From Candidatus Cloacimonadota bacterium (GTDB lineage: Bacteria > Cloacimonadota > Cloacimonadia > Cloacimonadales > Cloacimonadaceae): a DNA stretch of 6,145 nucleotides. This document shows, piece by piece, positions 1-6,145 of the stretch. The DNA lies in NCBI GenBank assembly GCA_017995495.1, contig JAGOIS010000091.1:1-6145 (forward strand), written 5' to 3'. The notes under the pieces are model-generated. The model did no database searches. It had not been told where the DNA came from and was given only the letters and a program-made list of their open reading frames with translations. How positions within the stretch are numbered: position 1 is the first letter of the stretch; each line of letters begins with the position of its first letter. The translations under genes were made by a program, and so were the position numbers.

Positions 1-1804
1 TGAGCTGTTTCAGATAGTTTTTCCACGCGGCGGTCATTTCCCCCAGCAGGCTGAAGAGGCGTGGGAAAGCGGCGGTGTCCTTGATCCGCAGTTTGCCGTA
101 GGAATCGGCGTCAGTGCAGCGGTTCTGAGCTTCCTGAAAGAGATCCAGAGCAATTTTTCGCAGTGCTTCCACATGGTCGGCGAGATTTTTGCAATAGAGG
201 CCGATCTGGTCTCGCTGCGCGGGAGTGGCGAGGCTTTTAGCCAGAGTGGTCTCAATCTGGTGGATGAAACCGGATTTCCTGTGCTTGTAGGATTGCGAAA
301 GCTGATTGAAGAGGTTGGCCAGGTCGGCGTGGGAAAGCTCCAGACCCAGATTGCGCGAGGCCGTGGAGGTGAGGTTGTGGGCTTCGTCGATCACAAGGTA
401 GGAGTATTCGCCGAGGGTGGTGTTTTCCATCTGCAGATCGGCCAGCAGCAGGGAGTGGTTGGTCACCACGATGGACGAGGTCTCGATGTGTTTGCGCAGG
501 TTCAAAACGTAGCATTGGGACGCGAAGGGGCATTTGCGTCCCAGGCAGAGATAGCGGTCCGAACAGACCTTGCGCCAGACAACGCTGAAGCGGTTGCGGT
601 CGAAGGAGGAATTTTCGCTCACATCGCCGGATTTGGTGAGCATTTTCCAGATGAAGAGGTTGAGCAGGGCCTGCGCTTCCCAAACGGTCAATCCCTTGGT
701 CTGTTCGGTGAGGAGTTCACCCCAACGCCTTTCACAGACATAGTTCTCGCGCCCCTTCACCAACGCGGCCTTGAAGGGCAGGGGCAGCATGTCCTTCAAT
801 TGCGGCAGATCCTTGTAAAAGAGCTGTTCCTGGAGGTTTTTGGTGTTGGTGGAGACCACGATCTTGGTTTTATGGCGATCGGCAAAGGCAAGGGCCGGAA
901 CCAGATAGGCAAAGGATTTGCCCACTCCGGTGCCGGCTTCCACGGCCAGGTGTTTACTGGCGCGGAAGGCCGCATCGATCTCTTTCGCCATCTCCACCTG
1001 GCCGCCGCGGAATTCGAAATTGGGGAATTTCCGCGAAAGCAGGCCGTCCTCCGTGAAGACCTCCGAGATATCGAAGCTGGATTTCGGGACATTGTTTTCC
1101 ATGACATTGGGACGGGCGGTCTCAGGCGGCTGGGGCTTTTTTCCCATCAGGGCAGTGCGGCGCTGCTGTTCCACGATCACGCGCAGATAGCTGTAAAGCG
1201 AGTTTTCCAGCTGTGCCTGGCGGCTGAGGTCGAGCAACCTGGCGTTGGTGAGCATGGAATAGTGGGCGAGGATGTGTTCGCTCATTTTCACCAGCAGCAG
1301 CCCGGTCGCCTCAGCGTCAGCTCCTGCCCGGTGGGCGTTTTCCAAAACGATGCCGAAGTGATCCGTCATGGTTCCCAGCCGGTGGTCCGGGGTGAAGGGA
1401 AACCAGGTCCGGGCGATCTCCACCGTGTCCCAGACGGGGCGCTGGATCAGATCTCCGCCGCAGAGGGCTGAGTAGTGGTTGATGAAGCCGGTGTCGAAGC
1501 CCGCGTTGTGGGCCACCAGGATGTCGTCGCCGATGAAGTCGAAGAACTGCTTCAGCGCCGAATCCACCTGTGGCGCGTCTTTGAGGTCCTGCGGATCGAT
1601 GTGGGTGAGATACTGGATGAATTTAGGCATGCCCTTGCGCGGCTTCACAAGGGTGGACCAGCGTTCGCTCACCTCGCCGGCCCGAAAGCGGACCGCGGCT
1701 ATCTCGATCAGTTCGTCGTTGTTATGGTCCAACCCCGTGGTTTCGGTGTCGAAGGCCACGAAATTGAGTTTTTCGCTCAGGGTCGGAGTGTTTTTCTCTT
1801 CCAA
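1..1804 (-). CDS. dinG: DinG-family ATP-dependent helicase with N-terminal DEDDh 3'-5' exonuclease domain (partial, C-terminus beyond window)
   Basis: The reading frame stays open from 1804 to the left edge (601 codons); the remainder, including helicase motifs III-VI, lies outside. The exonuclease domain (about 14-175) has all DEDDh residues: D19 and E21 in DTETTG, D104 in HNAGFD, and H158 with D163 in HRAGAD. A linker of about 80 residues precedes the superfamily 2 helicase: Q motif around Q269, Walker A AGTGVGKS (290-297), Fe-S cysteines C357, C414, C420 and C425 (C-x56-C-x5-C-x4-C, as in XPD/DinG), TNHSLLLADL, and the DEAH box (473-476); the arch region follows. Family members unwind DNA 5'-3' and help with damaged or structured DNA; exonuclease-fused versions occur in Firmicutes and other bacteria. 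The start is taken as TTG at 1804, since the first in-frame ATG (1630) would remove the first exonuclease motif; another TTG at 1819 is possible. It sits 16 bases after the activator gene, so co-transcription is likely. Exonuclease and helicase activity are inferred from the motifs. Confidence 0.92.
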   Translation of the reverse strand, partial: MEEKNTPTLSEKLNFVAFDTETTGLDHNNDELIEIAAVRFRAGEVSERWSTLVKPRKGMPKFIQYLTHIDPQDLKDAPQVDSALKQFFDFIGDDILVAHNAGFDTGFINHYSALCGGDLIQRPVWDTVEIARTWFPFTPDHRLGTMTDHFGIVLENAHRAGADAEATGLLLVKMSEHILAHYSMLTNARLLDLSRQAQLENSLYSYLRVIVEQQRRTALMGKKPQPPETARPNVMENNVPKSSFDISEVFTEDGLLSRKFPNFEFRGGQVEMAKEIDAAFRASKHLAVEAGTGVGKSFAYLVPALAFADRHKTKIVVSTNTKNLQEQLFYKDLPQLKDMLPLPFKAALVKGRENYVCERRWGELLTEQTKGLTVWEAQALLNLFIWKMLTKSGDVSENSSFDRNRFSVVWRKVCSDRYLCLGRKCPFASQCYVLNLRKHIETSSIVVTNHSLLLADLQMENTTLGEYSYLVIDEAHNLTSTASRNLGLELSHADLANLFNQLSQSYKHRKSGFIHQIETTLAKSLATPAQRDQIGLYCKNLADHVEALRKIALDLFQEAQNRCTDADSYGKLRIKDTAAFPRLFSLLGEMTAAWKNYLKQL

Positions 1805-1810
1805 GCTTTG

Positions 1811-1817
1811 TCCCTCC
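1811..1817 (-). promoter_or_regulatory. Ribosome binding site of the dinG-like gene
   Basis: The minus strand reads GGAGGGA in the 16-base gap between the TGA of the activator gene (1821-1823) and the TTG at 1804. The GGAGG core is 8 bases from that TTG, which is good Shine-Dalgarno spacing and decides for this start over the TTG at 1819, which would overlap the site. Its place right after the upstream stop codon suits reinitiation or translational coupling. Confidence 0.75.
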
Positions 1818-1820
1818 AAG

Positions 1821-4800
1821 TCAGTTTTCTTCGCGGTCCAGGTTGTGGCGTTTGAGCTTTTGGATCAGGCCCTGCCGGGAGATGCCGAGTTCTTTCGCGG
1901 TCTGGGTCTGGTTCCAGTCGGTGGCTTCCATGGCGGCCACGATCATATTGCGTTCCAGCTCTTCCATGGCTTCCTTGAGCGATTTCTTTCCGGCGAGCAG
2001 GTTGATCGTCTTCTGGTTTTCCATGTAGCGGCGCACCTCGTCCGAAAAATCCTGGCTGCGGATGAAAGCCGCGTCCTCAGCCAAAGTGACCGCGCGTTCG
2101 ATCTCGTTTTCCAGCTGGCGCACGTTGCCCGGCCAGTCGTATTGTTCCAGGGTTTTCATTGCGTCGTCGGAGAATCCCTGGACCTTTTTGCCCACGCGGG
2201 TGTTGTATTTGTCCAGAAAATGGATGGCCAGCAGCGGGATGTCGCCGGTGCGGCTACTGAGGGCGGGAACCTCGATTCGGATCACATTCAGCCGATAGTA
2301 GAGGTCGAGGCGGAAAACCCCGGAACGGACCTTGTCCTCCAGCGAAACGTTGGTGGCGCAGACCACGCGGACGTTCACCTTTTCCGTTTTGGTGGCTCCC
2401 ACGCGCTTGATCTCGCCTTCCTGGAGGAAGCGGAGCAATTTGGCCTGGGTGCTCTGGCTGATGTCGGCGATCTCGTCCAGGAAGAAGGTCCCGCCGTCGG
2501 CGATCTCGAAAAGGCCTTTCTTGTCGTAGGCGGCGCCTGTGAAGGAGCCTTTGACGTGGCCGAAGAGTTCGCTTTCCAGCAGCGTTTCCGGCAGGGCGCC
2601 ACAGTATTGGGCCACGAAGGCCTTGCCGCGCCGGTTGCTGCTGTAGTGCAGCGCCCTGGCGATCAGTTCCTTGCCGGTGCCGCTGGGCCCTTCCAGCAAC
2701 ACAGTGGTGGGCGTGTCCTTCACCTTTTCGATGATCTCGAAGATCCTCAGCATCTCCGGGCTTTTGCCGATGATATTGGCGTAGAGGTTGCCCTCGTTGA
2801 GCTGTTCGCGGATGGTGGCGTGGGTCCTTTCCAGGTTGACGGAGCGGATGTTTTCGATGATCACGATCGCCTGGTTGCACAGCGCGCTGAGCAGGTTGAT
2901 GATCCGCTCTGAAAAGTAGTGCGAGCCGCTTTTACTGAAGAGCAGCACCACGCCCAGAACGTCCTTGCGGATGGCCAGCGGGATCACCACCAGGTGGTTG
3001 TAGGAAGGGGCGAAATGAGGCTGCTTGTGGTTTTCGATCTCGCCCGAGCGATACACCCGCGCGCAGGCGTTGATGAACACATCGTAAAACTTATTGTCGG
3101 GGGAGAAATTACTGAAGATCTTGTAATCCCAGGAATCGGGAACCGCCTCCTGTCCATGCAGGCAGAGCACGCCGCCGTCCGCCTCGGAGATCTCCACCAG
3201 GCTGTTCAGCGCCTGCTCGATCAGCACGTCCAGGTCCGTGATCGTATTGAGCTTCTGAGTGATCTCATAGAATTGGTTGAGCAGGTTCTCCTCAAACTGG
3301 ACGTCCTGCATCTGGGCGGAGTATTCCCGGGAGATCTTTTGGGTCAGGATGTCGTTCTGTTCCAGGAGCTTGATGGAGCCGTACTGCTGGATGACCCTTT
3401 TGTTGGCTTTGAGGATCTCCAGCGCTTTTTCCCAATCCTGCAGGTCGAAGAGCACTCCGGCGAGTTCGTAATTGGCCAGGGAAAGCTCGTAGTTGTTGGC
3501 CGTTTCCACGAAGATTTGGATGGCCTCCTCGAGATGCTGCCTGGCGGAATCGAGGTTCTTGCGTTCCAGCAGCGCGCGCAGGTAGTGCGTTTTTCCGATC
3601 TCGAAGGCTTGGTTTTGCTCCGTGGCCAGTTTGTGCGCCTGGTTCAGATAGTAGTCCGCGCTCTCGTAGTTGCGCGTGAGGATGAAGTAGTAGGCCTGTT
3701 TCTGGAAGCCTTCGATGATCTTGTCGCGGGCGTTGATGGACTTGAAGAAGTCCAGACTTTCCACCAGATAGGAATAGGCCTCCTTGAATTTGTGCAGCTT
3801 GGTGAGCACGCTGCCCAGGTTGCCATAAAGTTCCGCCTTGATGTAATCGTCGCTCACGGAGGGCAGCAGTTCGAGGCCCTTGAAACAGAGGTCGAAAGCC
3901 AGGTTCAGCTCGTTCTGCTTTTCGTAGACCTCGCCCAGGTTGCTGAAGGAGCGCAGCAATCCCTCGGTGAAATTGTTTTCCTCGCTTTTCTTGATGGCCT
4001 GCTCGTATAAGGCGATGGACTGGTTCCAATCGCCTTTCTTGAACCACAGCGCCCCCAGGTTGTTCAGCGAGGCCACCGTATTGCGGAAAAAGCCAAAATC
4101 GATGGCGGTTTGCAGCGATTTCTTCAGGGCGTCCTCGGCCTTGTCGAATTCGTTGTGGTCCATCAGGGTGACGCCGATGTTGTTGTAGATGTTGGTGATG
4201 TTGTAGGGCTCGTTGAGCATTTTTTGCAGCTTGAGGGCTTGTTCCAGGTAGTGCAGCGCCTTGGCTTCGTCTCCGGTGTCGTCCATCAGGCTGCCCAGGT
4301 TGTTGTAGCAGACCGAGATGCCGTTCAGGTTGAAGTGTTCTTGTTCCAGCCTCAGGCTGCGGAGGAAGAACTGCTCGCTGCGGGCCCAATCCCCCTGAAA
4401 CATGTAGAGCACGGCCAGGTTGTTGCTGATGGCGGCCAGGCCTTTGTGGTCCTGGGCGAGGTTGAAAAAGGTCTCGGCGTCTTTGAAGGCTTCCTCGCTC
4501 TGGTCCCATTCGTTCACATAGTAGTGGATCTTGCCCTTGATCTTTTTGGCTTCGCCCTGAACCTGCCAGCGCCGCGTCTTGTCCTCGACCCCGCTCACCT
4601 GGCGGATCACGTTGTCCAGTTCCTGGAGGGCGGTGTCGAATTCTTCGGTTTCCGCCAGGATGTCGGCCTTGAGCAGCAGGATCTTCACCTTCCAATAGTG
4701 GTCGATCGATTCCGGGGCGTATTTCTTGATGATCTCCAGGGCGAAGGCCGTGCTGTTCGCGGAGAAAAGGTTTGAGGCCAGCATATGGACGATCTCCTCC

Positions 4801-6101
4801 GCGGGCAGGGAATTGGCTGTGCAGATGTGCAGGGCCTGGCGAAGCTGTTCCACGGCCTGGTCCGTCTGATTGAGCCCAGCGTGGGCGGAGGCGAGTTTAT
4901 GGTGGATCTGCAGCTGTTTTTCGGCATTCTTGGTGTGTCTGAGCTGGTAATGATATAGTTCCAGCAGGGTCTCGTTGTCGCCCAAAAGCTCCAATTCCCG
5001 GATCAGCCCATCGAACTCCGCGGCCTCGTATTTGCGGCTTTGCATCATCATACGGGCCAGGGTCTGGCCGTGTTCCGGGTTCCCGGCCATCCAGTTTTTC
5101 AGCTTGGAGAAAGCTGGCCCCGAGAGGGTTTCGGGATTCTGCTCCAGCCACTCGGCCAGGGATTTCTTTTTCTGCACCTCGTTTTGCGAGCCCAAACTCC
5201 TCACCAGCCCGGCCCTGACCAGCGCCTCGAAGTCCTTCTTGTAGCTTTTGCCCAGGCCCAGCGCCTTGATCCTTTCCTCCGTGCCGTCCTCGCCCAGGAC
5301 GAACTTGGCCAGCAACAGGTCGCGCTGGCTGGGGCTGAGCTGGGAAACTTTTTCCAGATAGATCCGCAGGGGGTCGTAACTGCGGTCCAAAAATGCGCTC
5401 AGGTCGAATCTGGCCTTCGGTTTGCGGGGCATCCCGGAGATGATGTGCTCCACCACCAGCAGGTTGCCGTCGGAGATCTTGTGCAGGATCTCGCTTTCCT
5501 TCACATAGCCCAGCCCCGCCTCCGGAAAGCTCTGGTGCAGCAGTTTTTGCAGGTCGTCAACACCCAGGGGTGGGATCTCCTCCAGCTCGGAAAATCCGAA
5601 CAGCCGCTGCTGGGCCAGCACCACTATCTGGATGCCGTTGTCCTGCGCGTATTGCACCAAATACTGCAGATAGTCGCGGGTGTAGGGGTCCAGAACGTCG
5701 CCGTCGTCGATCACCAGGGCTGCCGGACCCAAAAGTTTCCTTTGGTTCAGCCGTTCGGTCAGGAAATAGAAGAAGTCGTATTTGTGCCCGGTCCTGTATT
5801 GCTCGCTGTTTTCGCGCAGGAGCTCGTCCAGGCTGGCGTCATCGACCTCGCAGAGCAGTTTCAGCACCCGCCGGAACTGGTTGAAGGCCAAAGGGTGCGG
5901 GGAATAGTAACGCACCCGGCTGTAGCTTTTGGCCAGATCTTCCAGCAGGGGCTTGACCAAATAGGATTTTCCGCTGCCGGAGCAGCCGTCGATCTCCACC
6001 AGGTGGCTCAGGCTGTCGTCCCTGAGAATGTTCAGCAACCTGTTCAGCGGAAGGCGCCCCGCCATGAAGCCGTGCAGGTCGAAACCTGGTCTTTCGCTCA
6101 T
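1821..6101 (-). CDS. Sigma-54-dependent transcriptional activator with N-terminal STAND-like NTPase, TPR array, GAF and Fis-type HTH domains
   Basis: Role: activates RNA polymerase-sigma54 at target promoters by ATP hydrolysis in response to an internal signal; no membrane segment or receiver domain is visible, so it should be a cytoplasmic one-component regulator. Domains, numbered from the ATG at 6101: P-loop NTPase at about 20-200, with Walker A GCSGSGKS (39-46) and Walker B VIDDGD (130-135; the D132-D133 pair is typical of STAND/MalT-type ATPases); helical or winged-helix-like linker (about 200-330); roughly 12-13 TPRs (about 364-918); GAF (about 938-1085); sigma-54 AAA+ (about 1106-1361) with Walker A GPSGTGKE (1138-1145), GSFTGA loop (1185-1190), Walker B FLDE (D1209-E1210), arginine fingers R1264 and R1270, and WPGNVRQLE from W1323; Fis-type HTH (about 1376-1424). 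Start: an ATG at 6134 is in frame (1437 aa) but shows no ribosome site in the available sequence, whereas GAGGA lies just before 6101. The signal and target genes are unknown. The sigma-54 output is near certain; the STAND label for the N-terminus is an inference from motifs. Confidence 0.95.
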   Translation of the reverse strand: MSERPGFDLHGFMAGRLPLNRLLNILRDDSLSHLVEIDGCSGSGKSYLVKPLLEDLAKSYSRVRYYSPHPLAFNQFRRVLKLLCEVDDASLDELLRENSEQYRTGHKYDFFYFLTERLNQRKLLGPAALVIDDGDVLDPYTRDYLQYLVQYAQDNGIQIVVLAQQRLFGFSELEEIPPLGVDDLQKLLHQSFPEAGLGYVKESEILHKISDGNLLVVEHIISGMPRKPKARFDLSAFLDRSYDPLRIYLEKVSQLSPSQRDLLLAKFVLGEDGTEERIKALGLGKSYKKDFEALVRAGLVRSLGSQNEVQKKKSLAEWLEQNPETLSGPAFSKLKNWMAGNPEHGQTLARMMMQSRKYEAAEFDGLIRELELLGDNETLLELYHYQLRHTKNAEKQLQIHHKLASAHAGLNQTDQAVEQLRQALHICTANSLPAEEIVHMLASNLFSANSTAFALEIIKKYAPESIDHYWKVKILLLKADILAETEEFDTALQELDNVIRQVSGVEDKTRRWQVQGEAKKIKGKIHYYVNEWDQSEEAFKDAETFFNLAQDHKGLAAISNNLAVLYMFQGDWARSEQFFLRSLRLEQEHFNLNGISVCYNNLGSLMDDTGDEAKALHYLEQALKLQKMLNEPYNITNIYNNIGVTLMDHNEFDKAEDALKKSLQTAIDFGFFRNTVASLNNLGALWFKKGDWNQSIALYEQAIKKSEENNFTEGLLRSFSNLGEVYEKQNELNLAFDLCFKGLELLPSVSDDYIKAELYGNLGSVLTKLHKFKEAYSYLVESLDFFKSINARDKIIEGFQKQAYYFILTRNYESADYYLNQAHKLATEQNQAFEIGKTHYLRALLERKNLDSARQHLEEAIQIFVETANNYELSLANYELAGVLFDLQDWEKALEILKANKRVIQQYGSIKLLEQNDILTQKISREYSAQMQDVQFEENLLNQFYEITQKLNTITDLDVLIEQALNSLVEISEADGGVLCLHGQEAVPDSWDYKIFSNFSPDNKFYDVFINACARVYRSGEIENHKQPHFAPSYNHLVVIPLAIRKDVLGVVLLFSKSGSHYFSERIINLLSALCNQAIVIIENIRSVNLERTHATIREQLNEGNLYANIIGKSPEMLRIFEIIEKVKDTPTTVLLEGPSGTGKELIARALHYSSNRRGKAFVAQYCGALPETLLESELFGHVKGSFTGAAYDKKGLFEIADGGTFFLDEIADISQSTQAKLLRFLQEGEIKRVGATKTEKVNVRVVCATNVSLEDKVRSGVFRLDLYYRLNVIRIEVPALSSRTGDIPLLAIHFLDKYNTRVGKKVQGFSDDAMKTLEQYDWPGNVRQLENEIERAVTLAEDAAFIRSQDFSDEVRRYMENQKTINLLAGKKSLKEAMEELERNMIVAAMEATDWNQTQTAKELGISRQGLIQKLKRHNLDREEN
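3815..4422 (-). repeat. Six TPR-encoding units with exact 120-base periodicity
   Basis: Within the activator gene, the plus-strand string CCAGGTTG begins at 3815, 3935, 4055, 4295 and 4415, with a diverged copy (CGATGTTG) at 4175. Each interval is exactly 120 bases (40 codons). On the coding strand it encodes the N-L-G or N-N-[LI]-[GA] core of helix A of successive TPRs, with the L/I at residues 562, 602, 642, 682, 722 and 762. The units are otherwise diverged at DNA level, so this is an old protein repeat with a fixed 40-residue unit (longer than the 34-residue classic TPR), not a recent tandem duplication. Further, less regular TPRs lie on both sides, about residues 364-560 and 780-918. Confidence 0.85.
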
Positions 6102-6105
6102 ACTA

Positions 6106-6110
6106 TCCTC
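6106..6110 (-). promoter_or_regulatory. Probable ribosome binding site of the sigma-54 activator gene
   Basis: The minus strand reads GAGGA with four bases before the ATG at 6101 (GAGG with five). An additional AAAGGA lies slightly further upstream (6113-6118). No comparable purine-rich stretch is visible in the 11 bases before the alternative ATG at 6134, which favours 6101 as the start. The window ends too soon to rule out a site for the longer form. Confidence 0.55.
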
Positions 6111-6145
6111 GATCCTTTGCCAATATGTTGACATGGTACTGTAAA

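Noticed and set aside
173..1471. Long plus-strand open frame (432 codons) opposite the dinG-like gene
   Set aside because: It is codon-for-codon in register with the minus-strand gene, shows no recognisable domain, and is explained by the lack of TTA, CTA and TCA codons. The minus strand carries clear exonuclease and helicase motifs.
1..1804. Possibility that the left part is a broken gene, since only short complete frames begin there
   Set aside because: Reading codon by codon from 1804 to position 2 finds no stop and all expected motifs in order; the gene is simply cut by the window edge.
1805..1820. Terminator or regulatory hairpin in the junction
   Set aside because: The gap is only 16 bases, contains the ribosome site, and has no inverted repeat with a T run.
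1479..2912. Plus-strand open frame of 477 codons across the gene junction
   Set aside because: It is antisense to the sigma-54 AAA+ domain and the start of dinG, with a composition typical of an antisense shadow and no motif.
2919..4010. Plus-strand open frame of 363 codons opposite the GAF/TPR region
   Set aside because: It is an in-register antisense shadow; its internal similarity merely mirrors the TPR repeats on the other strand.
3292..4695. Minus-strand frame of 467 codons overlapping the TPR region
   Set aside because: It is an out-of-frame reading of the activator gene rich in Arg, Gln, Pro and Gly, as expected of a shifted frame in G+C-rich DNA.
5040..6131. Plus-strand open frame of 363 codons opposite the N-terminal NTPase
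   Set aside because: It is antisense to Walker-motif-bearing sequence, without a recognisable domain or convincing ribosome site.
6128..6133. TTGACA on the plus strand, a perfect -35 hexamer, suggesting a divergent promoter
   Set aside because: It lies inside the possible N-terminal extension, and the window ends 12 bases later, so no -10 element can be checked.
6099..6145. Promoter for the activator gene (TTTACA at 6140-6145, or a sigma-54 site around TTGGCA)
   Set aside because: No -10 element is found at suitable spacing from TTTACA, and the GG near 6120 is not followed by GC at the spacing a -24/-12 site needs.

Overview
The window holds two genes, both on the minus strand and packed tightly. 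Reading along the minus strand they are: (1) a very large, complete sigma-54-dependent transcriptional activator of about 1426 aa, and (2) after only 16 bases, the first 601 codons of an exonuclease-DinG type helicase that runs off the left edge (position 1). No tRNA, rRNA, mobile element or CRISPR array was seen. No stretch over 300 bases lacks a gene; the only non-coding DNA is the 16-base junction and about 44 bases at the right edge.

The activator (1821-6101) has an unusual domain order: an N-terminal STAND-like P-loop NTPase (Walker A plus a Walker B with two aspartates), a helical/winged-helix-like linker, about a dozen tetratricopeptide repeats, a GAF domain, a sigma-54 AAA+ domain with its own Walker A/B, GSFTGA loop and two arginine fingers, and a Fis-type helix-turn-helix. 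It therefore carries two separate nucleotide-binding modules. It looks like a cytoplasmic one-component switch: NTPase, TPR and GAF act as input, and sigma-54 promoter activation is the output.

The second gene (1-1804, 5' part only) encodes a DEDDh 3'-5' exonuclease domain followed by an XPD/DinG superfamily 2 helicase with Walker A, a four-cysteine Fe-S cluster signature and a DEAH box. It appears to start at TTG with a strong Shine-Dalgarno. The close spacing suggests one transcript and perhaps translational coupling.

Organism: a bacterium that uses sigma-54, with somewhat more than half G+C by eye and strong avoidance of TTA, CTA and TCA codons, which creates long false antisense frames. 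Large TPR-containing sigma-54 regulators are familiar from deltaproteobacteria/myxobacteria and FCB-group lineages such as Cloacimonadota, but the sequence alone does not fix the taxon. The most noteworthy item is the STAND-TPR-GAF-sigma54 fusion and its linkage to a DNA-processing nuclease-helicase.
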